Positions 25,492 to 34,016 of a stretch of 64,000 nucleotides of DNA are shown in pieces. The DNA lies in assembly GCF_001545035.1 (NCBI RefSeq), contig NZ_FCOJ02000015.1, positions 1 to 64,000 on the forward strand, read 5' to 3'. The notes under the pieces were generated by a model. It saw only the letters and a program-made list of their open reading frames with translations, was not told the origin of the DNA and did not search any database. The translations under genes and the position numbers were made by a program. Numbering within the stretch: position 1 is the stretch's first letter; each line of letters starts with the position of its first letter. This DNA comes from Caballeronia glebae. Lineage in GTDB: Bacteria; Pseudomonadota; Gammaproteobacteria; Burkholderiales; Burkholderiaceae.

Positions 25492-26322
25492 ATGAATCAG
25501 CCAAACGCAGCGGCCAAACCGTTCAAGCGCCTGCTTCTGACCGGCGCGGCCGGGAATCTGGGTCGTCAGTTGCGCGGCGCGCTCGCGCAATGGGCCGACG
25601 TCGTGCGGCTCAGCGACATCGCCCCGCTCGACGATGCGGCGAGCCATGAAGAAATCAGCGCCGTCGATCTCGCGGACCGCGACAAGGTGATGCGGCTCGT
25701 CGAGGGCGTCGATGCGATCGTGCATCTCGGCGGCATTTCAATCGACGCGCCGTTCGACGATCTGATCGAAGCGAATATTCGCGGCACGTACAACATTTAT
25801 GAAGCGGCGCGTCGTTACGGCGTGAAGCGCATCGTGTTCGCGAGTTCGAATCATGCAATCGGCTTTCATCCCGTCACTGAAGTGCTCGACGCCGATTCCG
25901 CGCATCGCCCGGACAGTCTCTATGGCGTGACGAAGTGCTTCGGCGAATCGCTGTCGCGCTATTACTTCGATCGCTTCGGCATCGAGACGGTGAACCTGCG
26001 CATCGGTTCTTCGTTCGAGGAGCCGAAGAATCCGCGCATGCTCGTCACGTATCTGAGCTACCGCGATTTCATCGAGCTCGTGCGCTGCTCGCTGTTCACG
26101 AATCGCGTGGGCCATATGGTGGTGTATGGCGTGTCGGACAATCCGGTGAAGTGGTGGGACAACGCGAAGGCCGGTTTCCTCGGCTTCAATCCGCAGGACA
26201 GTTCCGCGCAGTTCAACGCGCTCTTTCCGGCGAGCGGACCGACCGCCGATCGCGACGACCCGGCGCAGCGCTTCCAGGGCGGCCCGTTCGTAATGGGCGA
26301 ACCGATGGAGCGCAAACAATGA
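25492..26322 (+). CDS. udh: uronate dehydrogenase (NAD-dependent)
   Basis: A 276-residue extended-type SDR strongly resembling the uronate dehydrogenases of Agrobacterium and Pseudomonas. The NAD site is LLLTGAAGNLGRQLRG (residues 14-29), the substrate region IVHLGGISIDAPFDDLIEANIRGTYNIYEAARR is shared with Udh, and the catalytic Tyr/Lys pair lies in LYGVTKCFGE. It oxidises D-galacturonate or D-glucuronate to the aldaric acid lactone, the first step of the oxidative uronate pathway. The next gene, which overlaps by 4 bp, encodes a lactonase-like protein for the next step. It is preceded by GGAGTC and a LacI-type operator. Confidence 0.9.
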   Translation: MNQPNAAAKPFKRLLLTGAAGNLGRQLRGALAQWADVVRLSDIAPLDDAASHEEISAVDLADRDKVMRLVEGVDAIVHLGGISIDAPFDDLIEANIRGTYNIYEAARRYGVKRIVFASSNHAIGFHPVTEVLDADSAHRPDSLYGVTKCFGESLSRYYFDRFGIETVNLRIGSSFEEPKNPRMLVTYLSYRDFIELVRCSLFTNRVGHMVVYGVSDNPVKWWDNAKAGFLGFNPQDSSAQFNALFPASGPTADRDDPAQRFQGGPFVMGEPMERKQ

Positions 26323-27227
26323 GCGCCACGGTGCGCGCGCAACGGCTCGACGCGGCCGGACGCGCGACCGTCGGCGAATGTCCGGTATGGCGTGCGCAAG
26401 AGGGCGCGCTGTATTGGGTCGATATTCCGGCGCGCCGTATCGTCCGGCTCGAAATCGAAAGCGCGCGCCGTACGGAATGGGCGTTCGACGAACAGGTCGC
26501 ATGCTTTGCGTTCGACAAGACCGGGCGCGTCGTCGCGGGCATGGAAAGCGGCATGTTCGGCGTGACGCTTGCCGATGCGAACGAAGCGCGCGCCGTGAAG
26601 CTCGCCGCGCCGTCGTTTCCCGCCACGGGCATGCGCTTCAACGATGGCCGCTGCGACAGGCAAGGGCGCTTCTGGGCCGGCACGATGGTGCAGGACATGT
26701 CCCTCGCGAGCGCGGTCGGCGCGTTGTATCGCTTCGACGAGAAGGGTGTGTTGTCGACGGCCGTTGTCGATGGTTTGATCACGCAGAACGGCCTCGCGTG
26801 GTCGCCGGATGGCAGGACGATGTATCTCTCGGACTCGCATCCGCAGCGCCGTATCGTGTGGGCATTCGACTTCGATACCGAGACCGGCACGCCGGGCGCA
26901 CAGCGCGTTTTCGCCGATCTGCATCACTACACGGGCCGCCCCGACGGCGCCGCGGTCGATGCCGACGGCTGCTACTGGACCTGCGCGAACGATGCCGGAC
27001 GCTTGCTGCGCTTCACGCCCCGAGGCGAACTCGATCGCGAGATCGCGTTGCCCGCGAGCAAGCCGTCGATGTGCGCCTTCGGCGGCAGCGATCTGAAGAC
27101 GCTCTATGTCACGACGATTCGTCCGTCGACGAATGCAACTGACGACGACGGCCACGTCTTCGCCTTGACCCCGGGTGTGCAAGGATTACCGGAACCGGAT
27201 TACGCCGGACTGTTACCGGTAGCATGA
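26319..27227 (+). CDS. SMP-30/gluconolactonase family protein (probable aldarolactonase)
   Basis: A 302-residue six-bladed beta-propeller of the SMP-30/gluconolactonase/luciferase-like family. Metal-ligand stretches are present: GECPVW with Glu near residue 18, FNDGRCDRQGRFWAGTM with Asn near 105, NGLAWSPDGRTMYLSDS with Asn/Asp near 150 and 200, and CMCAFGGSDLKTLYVTT-like end. Family members hydrolyse sugar-acid lactones. Its start overlaps the udh stop (ATGA), so the two are translationally coupled and it most likely opens the lactone made by Udh. An upstream in-frame start at 25935 lies inside udh and is rejected. Confidence 0.88.
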   Translation: MSATVRAQRLDAAGRATVGECPVWRAQEGALYWVDIPARRIVRLEIESARRTEWAFDEQVACFAFDKTGRVVAGMESGMFGVTLADANEARAVKLAAPSFPATGMRFNDGRCDRQGRFWAGTMVQDMSLASAVGALYRFDEKGVLSTAVVDGLITQNGLAWSPDGRTMYLSDSHPQRRIVWAFDFDTETGTPGAQRVFADLHHYTGRPDGAAVDADGCYWTCANDAGRLLRFTPRGELDREIALPASKPSMCAFGGSDLKTLYVTTIRPSTNATDDDGHVFALTPGVQGLPEPDYAGLLPVA

Positions 27228-27236
27228 TCTTCACGA

Positions 27237-27272
27237 AACGGGGCGACCATTCGCCCCGTTCGCAATTTTTTC
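27237..27272 (+). terminator. rho-independent terminator after the udh-lactonase operon
   Basis: Stem AACGGGGCGA/TCGCCCCGTT (10 bp, perfect) with a CCAT loop, followed by CGCAATTTTTT, starting 10 bp after the lactonase stop. Confidence 0.9.
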
Positions 27273-27458
27273 CGCACAGTTTGGGACGCAAACGATTCGG
27301 TGCACCGCGCTGGCGCGCATCGATTCGATGCACACGTTACGCTTCGGAACCGATACCAAGAACAAACACCAATGCTTTAAATCCTTCTGAAAGAGTAGGC
27401 TCCGCAGATACCCCGAGTACCGGCGATCGACCGATTCTCTAATCCGGAGGAGACATTG

Positions 27459-28805
27459 ATGGACCTTGAAGCTCGCACCATGAAGCGCGTGATGGTTCGC
27501 CTCGTGCCGTTCCTGATCTTGTGTTACTTCATCGCTTATCTGGACCGCGTCAACGTCGGCTTTGCTGCATTGCAGATGAACAAGGCGCTCGGTTTCACTG
27601 CGAGCATGTTCGGCTTCGGCGCCGGCATTTTCTTTATCGCGTATTTCTTCTTCGAGGTTCCGTCGAATCTGCTGCTCGAACGATTCGGCGCGCGTCGCTG
27701 GATCGCACGCATCATGTTCACGTGGGGCATTCTCGCGGCGGCGATGGCTTACATTCCGCAGATCGCTCAGGCGACGGGTCTTTCGAACGCTTACGTGTTC
27801 TACGGCCTGCGCATCCTGCTCGGCGTGGCGGAAGCGGGCTTCTTTCCCGGCATCATCTTTCTGCTGACCTTGTGGTTCCCGGCGAAGTATCGGGGCCGTG
27901 TCGTCGGCTACTTCATGGCGGCGATTCCGCTTTCCACCGTGATCGGCGGGCCGATCTCCGGCGCGCTCCTGCAGATGGACGGCATCCACGGCATGCAGGG
28001 ATGGCAATGGCTGTATCTGATCGAAGCGATTCCCGCGTTGCTGCTCGCGTTCGTCGTGTTCTTCTATCTGACCGACCGGCCCTCCGATGCGCACTGGCTC
28101 GCGAAGGAGGAGCGTGACTGGCTCGTCGATCGCCAGGCGCACGAGCGCGCGCATCGCGAATCCGTGCATGCGTTCAGCGTGAAGCAAGCCATCTTCAATC
28201 CGCGCGTGCTGGCCATTGCGTTGATCTACTTCGGCGCGAATGCAACTAACTATGGCCTGAGCTTCTTCCTGCCGCAGATCGTCAAGTCGTTCGGCCTGAC
28301 CAACTTGCAGACGGGTTTCGTCACGTCGTTGCCGTATGCCGTGGGCGTCGTCAGCATGGTGCTGTGGGGCCGTCATTCGGATCGCAAACTCGAACGCCGC
28401 TGGCATGTGGCGATCGCGCTGATGGTCGCGGCGGGCGGCATCGCGGCATCGGCCGGGCTCGACGACCCGGTGATGAAGATGATCGCGCTGTCGATCGCGG
28501 GCTTCGGCATCTTCGGTTGCCTGCCGGTGATCTGGACGCTGCCGGCTTCGTTCCTGTCGGGTGCGGCGGCGGCCGGCGGCATCGCGGCGATCAACTCGCT
28601 CGGCAATCTCGCGGGCTTCTTCGGTCCCTATGCGATGGGCTGGATCAAGGACAGCACGGGCGGCTTCGGCGCGGGCCTGTTGTGCCTTGCAGGGGCGGGC
28701 ATGGTCGGCGTGGCGGCGGTCTTGCTGCTGCATCACGATCAGGCGCTGGAGACGATTCCCGGCGCGCATGACATCGACGATGGCGAGCCGAACATGGCGC
28801 GTTGA
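27459..28805 (+). CDS. MFS transporter, ACS family (sugar-acid/aldarate-type)
   Basis: A 448-residue MFS carrier with 12 predicted helices, of the anion:cation symporter family (phthalate, tartrate, glucarate type). Typical are RLVPFLILCYFIAYLDRVNVGFAAL near the start and LGVAEAGFFPGIIFLLTLWFPAKYRGR. Hydrophilic middle loop at about 200-240. GGAGGAG precedes the ATG at 27459; a TTG at 27456 in the same frame is not needed. It sits after the uronate lactonase operon (own promoter, behind a terminator) and before the GntR gene, so import of an aldarate or uronate is a reasonable guess. Confidence 0.88.
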   Translation: MDLEARTMKRVMVRLVPFLILCYFIAYLDRVNVGFAALQMNKALGFTASMFGFGAGIFFIAYFFFEVPSNLLLERFGARRWIARIMFTWGILAAAMAYIPQIAQATGLSNAYVFYGLRILLGVAEAGFFPGIIFLLTLWFPAKYRGRVVGYFMAAIPLSTVIGGPISGALLQMDGIHGMQGWQWLYLIEAIPALLLAFVVFFYLTDRPSDAHWLAKEERDWLVDRQAHERAHRESVHAFSVKQAIFNPRVLAIALIYFGANATNYGLSFFLPQIVKSFGLTNLQTGFVTSLPYAVGVVSMVLWGRHSDRKLERRWHVAIALMVAAGGIAASAGLDDPVMKMIALSIAGFGIFGCLPVIWTLPASFLSGAAAAGGIAAINSLGNLAGFFGPYAMGWIKDSTGGFGAGLLCLAGAGMVGVAAVLLLHHDQALETIPGAHDIDDGEPNMAR

Positions 28806-28830
28806 TAGGGCGCGTTGATTCGCATCGATC

Positions 28831-28858
28831 AGAGGGCCGCGCTGACGCGCGGTCCTCT
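28831..28858. terminator. hairpin between convergent MFS and GntR genes
   Basis: Stem GAGGGCCGCGC/GCGCGGTCCTC (one G-T wobble) with TGAC loop in the 58-bp gap; no strong T-run, so possibly a weak bidirectional terminator. Confidence 0.55.
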
Positions 28859-28863
28859 CGCAT

Positions 28864-29670
28864 TCATTCGGCCGCCGCCTGCGCGCGCCTCAATCTCTCC
28901 CGGCTATTGATCAGATGCAGGCGCATCGCAGTGCGCGCCGAATCGGCATCGCCGCGTTCGATCGCATCCGCGATCTGCTCATGCTCGCGATTCACGCGCA
29001 GCAGATACTCCGCGTTTTGCTCGCGCGGAATCGGCGTCGCCGTGATGCGCGTGCGCGGAATCATGCGCGTGCCCAGATGCTCCATGATCTCGACGAAATA
29101 GCGATTGCCCGTCGCATGCGCGATCTCCATGTGAAAGCGCAGATCGGGCGAAACGGTATCGGTCGCTTCGCTCACGCTCCGTGAGAAATCGGCGAGCGCC
29201 GAGCGCATCGTCGCGAGGCGCGCGGCGTCGCAACGCATCGCGGCGAGCCCCGCGCTTTCCGTTTCGAGACTGATGCGCAATTCGAGAATGGCGAGCGCAT
29301 CGATGGAACCGGCGACATCGGCCGGATCGAGTTGCAGTAGCGGCGAGTGGCCCGCTTCGCACACGAACGTACCGATGCCATGCCGTGTCTCCACGAACCC
29401 CGCCGCCTGCAGGCGCGACAGCGCCTCACGCACGACGGTGCGGCTCACTCCGAAGCGCTGGACCATTTCCGCTTCGGTCGCGAGGCGGTTGCCGGCCTTC
29501 AGTTCCTGCGAATCGATTTGCGCGCGCAATGCATCGACGAGTTGCGCGGTGAGGCTGCGTCGTGCGCCGGGCAATACAGCGGATGATGCATCGGCCGAGG
29601 CGGGCAGCGTGGCGGCATGAAGATCGGGCGATAGCGTCACGGCGTTCTCATTGGAGTGGGTTTTACACAC
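28864..29670 (-). CDS. GntR-family (FadR/FCD) regulator
   Basis: A 268-residue GntR regulator. The winged helix spans about residues 38-105 (LTAQLVDALRAQIDSQELKAGNRLATEAEMVQRFGVSRTVVREAL in two parts, then AGFVETRHGIGTFV), and the C-terminal FCD domain (LELRISLETESAGLAAMRC, FHMEIAHATGNRYFVEIMEHLG, EHEQIADAIERGDADSARTAM) contains the histidines and aspartate that usually hold a metal and a carboxylate ligand. It is divergent from the second uronate dehydrogenase gene, which is the likely target; this subgroup includes UxuR/ExuR-like sugar-acid sensors. Confidence 0.9.
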   Translation of the reverse strand: MCKTHSNENAVTLSPDLHAATLPASADASSAVLPGARRSLTAQLVDALRAQIDSQELKAGNRLATEAEMVQRFGVSRTVVREALSRLQAAGFVETRHGIGTFVCEAGHSPLLQLDPADVAGSIDALAILELRISLETESAGLAAMRCDAARLATMRSALADFSRSVSEATDTVSPDLRFHMEIAHATGNRYFVEIMEHLGTRMIPRTRITATPIPREQNAEYLLRVNREHEQIADAIERGDADSARTAMRLHLINSRERLRRAQAAAE

Positions 29671-29785
29671 ATTGACAAATCGTTCGGCAAATGATGATAT
29701 GCGTCATGCGGTGATATGACAACGTACAAGAAGATGCGCGCAGGGTAATTCCCTAGCGACGACAGCCTTCAGGAGACACAAATCG
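29671..29785. promoter_or_regulatory. divergent GntR/udh-like promoter with candidate inverted repeat
   Basis: GTCAT (29703-29707) and ATGAC (29716-29720) form an inverted repeat with an 8-bp spacer; GATATG also repeats (29696 and 29713). Candidate site for the adjacent FCD-type regulator. Confidence 0.4.
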
Positions 29786-30628
29786 ATGGAACAACAAACC
29801 AATTCTTCGGCCGGCGACGTCGCGCAGTTCGATCGTCTGTTGCTGACGGGCGCCGCGGGCGGAATCGGACGCGCGATCCGGCATCGCGTCGCGGAATTCG
29901 CGCGGCACGTGCGTATCTCGGACTTGCCCGGCGTCCTGTCGAGCGAAGCCGCGCTTCACGAGGAAATCGTTCCCTGCGATCTGGCCGACCGCCAGGCCGT
30001 CGATGCGCTCGCGAAGGATTGCGATGCGATCGTTCATCTCGGCGGCGTGTCGGTCGAGCGTCCGTTCGAAGAGATTCTCGAAGCCAACATCAAGGGCGTG
30101 TTCAACCTTTACGAAGCTGCGCGCCGGCAGGGCGTTAAGCGCATCGTGTTCGCAAGCTCGAATCACGTCACGGGTTTCTATCGGCAGGACGAACGAATCG
30201 ACGCCGCCGCGCGCAAGCGTCCCGATGGCTACTACGGCTTGTCGAAATCGTTCGGCGAAGACATGGCGCAGATGTATTTCGACCGCTACGGCATCGAAAC
30301 CGTGAGCATTCGCATCGGCTCGGTATTTCCGGAGCCGAAGGACCGCCGCATGATGGCGAGCTGGATGAGCTACGACGATTTCCACGACCTGTTGCGCCGC
30401 AGCCTCTTCACGAAGGACGTCGGCCATACGATCGTCTTCGGCATGTCCGCGAATGCGCATACATGGTGGGACAACCGCTGCGCCGCGCATCTCGGCTTCG
30501 TTGCGCATGACTCGTCCGAGCCCTTCCGCGAAAAGATCGAAGCGACGCCGCCGCCCGCGCCCGACGATCCGGTGGCCGTGCTGCAAGGCGGCACGTTCAC
30601 GACGACTGGCCCGTTCGACCCGGTTTAA
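29786..30628 (+). CDS. second uronate-dehydrogenase-like NAD-dependent oxidoreductase
   Basis: A 280-residue paralog of the udh product at 25492, with NAD site LLLTGAAGGIGRAI, the shared block IVHLGGVSVERPFEEILEANIKGVFNLYEAARR and the Tyr/Lys pair in YYGLSKSFGE. Several stretches (RMMASWMSYDDFHDLLRRSLF, WWDNRCAAHLGF, FREKIEATPPPAPDDP) are closer to the Agrobacterium enzyme than the first copy, so this could be the better uronate dehydrogenase and the other a variant. It is regulated separately, by a GntR protein, and is followed 103 bp downstream by a polar-amino-acid-type ABC importer, possibly in the same operon. Substrate (uronate or a related sugar acid/aldose) is inferred. Confidence 0.85.
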   Translation: MEQQTNSSAGDVAQFDRLLLTGAAGGIGRAIRHRVAEFARHVRISDLPGVLSSEAALHEEIVPCDLADRQAVDALAKDCDAIVHLGGVSVERPFEEILEANIKGVFNLYEAARRQGVKRIVFASSNHVTGFYRQDERIDAAARKRPDGYYGLSKSFGEDMAQMYFDRYGIETVSIRIGSVFPEPKDRRMMASWMSYDDFHDLLRRSLFTKDVGHTIVFGMSANAHTWWDNRCAAHLGFVAHDSSEPFREKIEATPPPAPDDPVAVLQGGTFTTTGPFDPV

Positions 30629-30731
30629 TGCATGCGAAATGCAGTATCACGGCCTGCGTAGTATGTCGTCATACATCCAGCGTTGGGCGCGCACGGCTTA
30701 GCGCCCAGACCTAACAGGGACTTTTGCCGCC

Positions 30732-31478
30732 ATGTTTTCTCTCGATTTTTCACCGCTGCTGCCGTACTGGCCGACGTTCCTGCTAGGCGCATGGCTCACG
30801 CTCAAGATGACCTGCGTGGCCGTGTTTTTCGGGCTGATCCTCGGCATGCTGGTCGCATTCGCCAAGCGCGCGAAAGTGCCGGTGCTTACGCGCGTGTGCA
30901 TCCTCTATATCGAAGCGGTGCGCAATACGCCGTTTCTCGTGCAGATCTTTCTGCTCTACTTCGGTCTCGCGAGCATCGGCTTGCGCATGCCGACCTTCGC
31001 GGCCGCCGCGCTCGCGATGACGATCAACATCGGCGCATATGCCGCCGAGATCATTCGCGCCGGGCTGGAATCGGTGCCGCGCGGACAGATCGAAGCGGCC
31101 GAGTGTCTCGGGCTTTCGAAGTGGCGCATCGCCTGGCATGTGATGTTGCAGCCGTCGATCGAGAAGGTCTATCCCGCGTTGACGAGCCAGTTCCTCTTGA
31201 TGATGCAGGCCTCCGCGATCGCCTCGCAGATCTCCGCGGAAGAACTCACGGCGGTCGCCAACACCGTGCAGTCCGACACGTTCCGCTCGCTCGAAACATA
31301 CATCGTGGTCGCGGCGCTGTACCTCGTGTTGTCGCTCATCATCAAGCTCATCGCGTGGGCCGTGGGCGAGCATCTTTTCAAGCGCCGACGCGCGATCCGT
31401 CTTGCGGCGAAACGCGCCGGCAAGACGCCGCCCGATCCCAAGCGCATCGATACGGTTATTCCCGGAGGTGCGGCATGA
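30732..31478 (+). CDS. polar amino acid-type ABC transporter permease 1
   Basis: A 248-residue inner-membrane permease of the His/Glu/Gln/Arg importer family (HisM/GlnP type). Hydrophobic helices at about 20-45, 55-80, 90-110, 155-175 and 190-215 surround the EAA loop (GLESVPRGQIEAAECLGLSKWRIAWHVMLQP), which docks to the ATPase. The GTPLIVQIF-like element is here TPFLVQIFLLYFG. Its stop overlaps the next permease start by four bases (ATGA). It forms a heterodimer with that protein. The substrate may not be an amino acid because the operon context is sugar-acid catabolism. Confidence 0.92.
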   Translation: MFSLDFSPLLPYWPTFLLGAWLTLKMTCVAVFFGLILGMLVAFAKRAKVPVLTRVCILYIEAVRNTPFLVQIFLLYFGLASIGLRMPTFAAAALAMTINIGAYAAEIIRAGLESVPRGQIEAAECLGLSKWRIAWHVMLQPSIEKVYPALTSQFLLMMQASAIASQISAEELTAVANTVQSDTFRSLETYIVVAALYLVLSLIIKLIAWAVGEHLFKRRRAIRLAAKRAGKTPPDPKRIDTVIPGGAA

Positions 31479-32128
31479 GCGGCGGATTCACGTCATCGCA
31501 CCTTGTTTATCTGGTGCAATCGATCGGCTGGACGCTCGTGCTTTCCGCACTCGCATTCGTGCTCGGCGGTATCGGCGGATTTGTCGTGATGCTCGCGCGC
31601 ATCTCGCCGCGCACATGGCTGTCGCGCACGGCGCTCGTGTATATCGAGGCGATTCAGGGCATTCCGCTCCTGATCCTGCTCTTCATCGTGTACTTCGGTT
31701 TGTCGGTGTATGGCTATCAGGTGCCCGCGCTCGTCGCGGCTGGCCTCGCGCTGATGGTCTATTCGAGTGCGTATCTCGGCGATATCTGGCGCGGCTGCAT
31801 CGAAGCTATGCCGAAGCCGCAATGGGAAGCATCGGAATGCCTGTCGCTCACGCGCTGGCAGACGTTGCGCCTCGTGATCATCCCCCAGGCGATGCGTCTC
31901 GCGCTGCCGCCCACCGTCGGCTTTCTCGTGCAGCTCATCAAGATGACGTCGCTCGCTTCGGTGATCGGCTTTATCGAACTGACGCGCGCGGGACAGATCA
32001 TCAATAACTCGATCTTCCAGCCGTTCCTCATCTTCGGGCTGGTTGGCGCTTTCTATTTCGTCCTGTGCTATCCGCTTTCGCGCTGGAGCCAATCGATGGA
32101 GAACAAGCTCAATGTCAGCAATCGTTAA
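31475..32128 (+). CDS. polar amino acid-type ABC transporter permease 2
   Basis: A 217-residue second permease of the same family. Helices around 13-38, 55-80, 85-105, 150-170 and 190-210; the EAA loop reads GCIEAMPKPQWEASECLSLTRWQTLRLVIIPQA. GIPLLILLFIVYFGL corresponds to the TPLLVQL element of the family. The ATG overlaps the stop of permease 1 (ATGA) and lies behind GGAGG, so a longer upstream frame is rejected. Its 3' end overlaps the ATPase gene by 17 bp. Partner of permease 1 in the transmembrane heterodimer. Confidence 0.92.
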   Translation: MSGGFTSSHLVYLVQSIGWTLVLSALAFVLGGIGGFVVMLARISPRTWLSRTALVYIEAIQGIPLLILLFIVYFGLSVYGYQVPALVAAGLALMVYSSAYLGDIWRGCIEAMPKPQWEASECLSLTRWQTLRLVIIPQAMRLALPPTVGFLVQLIKMTSLASVIGFIELTRAGQIINNSIFQPFLIFGLVGAFYFVLCYPLSRWSQSMENKLNVSNR

Positions 32129-32840
32129 AGTCGGCGATATTCACAAGAGCTTCGGCTCCAATCATGTTTTAAAGGGCGTGTCGTTCGAGGTCAACAAGGG
32201 CCAGATGATCGCCGTGATCGGCGCGAGCGGTTCGGGCAAGAGCACGGCGTTGCGTTGCATCGACAGGCTGGAGACGATCGATCAAGGGCAGATCGAAGTG
32301 TGCGGCATTCGCGTCGACGATCCTCTGGTCGATCTGCATCTGTTGCGCCGCGAAGTCGGCATCGTGTTTCAAAGCTATAACCTCTTTCCGCATCTGACTG
32401 TGGAAGAAAACATCATGCTCGCGCTGCGTCACGTAAAGAAGATGTCGCGCGACGAAGCGCGGCGCATCGCGACGAACGTGCTGGAGCAGGTCGGTCTCGG
32501 ACAGAAGGCCGATGCGTATCCCGAACAATTGTCGGGCGGACAGCAGCAGCGCGTGGCGATTGCGCGCTCGCTCGCGATGTCGCCGAAGGTCATGCTGTTC
32601 GACGAAGTGACATCGGCGCTCGATCCGCAACTGACGGGCGAAGTGCTGCGCGTGATGGAAGACCTCGCGGCCGACGGCATGACGATGCTGCTCGTCACGC
32701 ACGAGATGGCGTTCGCCAAGCGCGTGGCGGATCGCATCATCTATATGCATCAGGGAAAGGTATGGGAAGTGGGCGACGGCAGCATGCTCGATGCGCCGCG
32801 CACGCCCGAATTGCGCGCGTTCCTCGGCAACGGACTTTGA
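32112..32840 (+). CDS. polar amino acid-type ABC transporter ATP-binding protein
   Basis: A 242-residue ABC ATPase of the HisP/GlnQ group. All motifs are present: Walker A GASGSGKST (residues 37-45), Q-loop VFQSYNLFPHLTV, signature LSGGQQQRVAIARSL, Walker B VMLFDEVTSALD, and the H-switch THEMAFA. It begins at ATG 32112 within the end of permease 2; earlier in-frame starts give no homology. It supplies energy for the importer formed with the two permeases and the binding protein that follows 47 bp later. Confidence 0.95.
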   Translation: MSAIVKVGDIHKSFGSNHVLKGVSFEVNKGQMIAVIGASGSGKSTALRCIDRLETIDQGQIEVCGIRVDDPLVDLHLLRREVGIVFQSYNLFPHLTVEENIMLALRHVKKMSRDEARRIATNVLEQVGLGQKADAYPEQLSGGQQQRVAIARSLAMSPKVMLFDEVTSALDPQLTGEVLRVMEDLAADGMTMLLVTHEMAFAKRVADRIIYMHQGKVWEVGDGSMLDAPRTPELRAFLGNGL

Positions 32841-32887
32841 TATCCGCAGCATCAATCCAGCAACATTAATAACGACGGAGACGTAAC

Positions 32888-33685
32888 TTGAAAGCGAAAT
32901 CAATCATTGCACGCGCGGCCCTCGCAACGTTGATGATGGCAGGCGCCGTGCATGGCGCGATGGCCGATCAACTCGACGACATCAAGAAGGCGGGCGTCGT
33001 GCGCGTCGCGATAGCAATCGGCACGCCGCTTTTCAGCTATGCGGACCAGAACCTGAAGCCGGCGGGATCGGACGTCGATACCGCAACGGCGCTCGCGAAG
33101 GATCTCGGTGTGAAGCTGGAACTCGTGCAGATCACCAACGCCGCGCGCATTCCCACGTTGCAGGCGAAGCGCGCGGACCTCGTGATTTCCTCGCTGTCGG
33201 TCACGCCGGAGCGCGCGAAAGTAGTCGATTTCTCGAATCCGTATGCGGTCATCTCGATCATCGTCGGCGGCGTGAAGTCGGCGAGCGTGAAAGGTTATGC
33301 GGACCTCGACGGCAAAACCATCGGCCTCACGCGTGCGACGGTGAACGATACGCTGACGACGCAGCAGGCGAAGGGCGCTCAGATCCAGCGCTATGAAGAC
33401 GATGCGACGCTCATCACCTCGATGGTCACGGGGCAGGTCGACATCTTTTCGAGCACGCCTTCGAACCTGAAGGAAATGCAGGACCGCGCTCCGCAACGCA
33501 ACATCGAGATGAAGTTCGAGCAGAAGACTTTCGATCTGGGCATCGCGATGAGCAAGGACCAGCCGCGCCTGAAGGAATGGGTGAACAACTGGGTCGGCGC
33601 GAACATGAAGAGCGGCAACCTCAATACGATCTACAAAAAGTATCACGGCCGTGATCTGCCGGAGAGCGTGCGCACGGGTGCGTGA
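32888..33685 (+). CDS. ABC transporter substrate-binding protein (family 3), TTG start
   Basis: A 265-residue periplasmic binding protein. A signal peptide (MKAKSIIARAALATLMMAGAVHGAMA) is followed by the SBP_bac_3 fold: IKKAGVVRVAIAIGTPLFSYADQNLKPAGSDVDTATALAKDLG, the pocket motif IPTLQAKRADLVISSLSVTPERAKVVDFSNPY, and LVTGQVDIFSSTP. The start codon is TTG at 32888, with GGAG 9-12 bp upstream; no ATG fits. It follows the ATPase gene directly and completes the importer. The usual ligands are amino acids; the context suggests an acidic or amino-sugar acid, unproven. Confidence 0.92.
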   Translation: MKAKSIIARAALATLMMAGAVHGAMADQLDDIKKAGVVRVAIAIGTPLFSYADQNLKPAGSDVDTATALAKDLGVKLELVQITNAARIPTLQAKRADLVISSLSVTPERAKVVDFSNPYAVISIIVGGVKSASVKGYADLDGKTIGLTRATVNDTLTTQQAKGAQIQRYEDDATLITSMVTGQVDIFSSTPSNLKEMQDRAPQRNIEMKFEQKTFDLGIAMSKDQPRLKEWVNNWVGANMKSGNLNTIYKKYHGRDLPESVRTGA

Positions 33686-34016
33686 GCGTCCGGTTTCATA
33701 CTAGCCACGCGCGATGGAGCCAGGACGATCGATCCGGCTCCGTCGCGGTTTGCATTCCGCATACCGAATTCCTTCCGAAATAATGCATTTCGATATACCG
33801 CGATTGCATTGCTCAAAAATCCGCCGCGTAGTGCGCTGAATCGCCGCGCCACGCGGCCCGCGCACCGTCCCGGACAACCGCCTTGCTACGGCGTACAATC
33901 CTTTCGCGTTTTGAATCCAGCATACATTGAGCCAACGGCGGAGGCGCGGTGGCGCGCGTCATTCTGTCGCGACTCCGTCTTTTATTAGACATCCTCTCTT
34001 CATCACAGGAAGCATC
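33686..34016. other. 331-bp intergenic region with hairpin and imperfect repeats
   Basis: GGAGCC...GGCTCC (33716-33741) could end the ABC operon but lacks a T-run. Two similar stretches, TGCATTCCGCATACCG (33751-33766) and TGCATTTCGATATACCG (33784-33800), lie 33 bp apart in AT-rich DNA that may hold the poxB promoter. No gene seen. Confidence 0.45.

Noticed and set aside
27231..28769. A 512-codon open frame on the minus strand
   Set aside because: Antisense to the ACS-family MFS carrier with clear helices; also covers the terminator at 27237.
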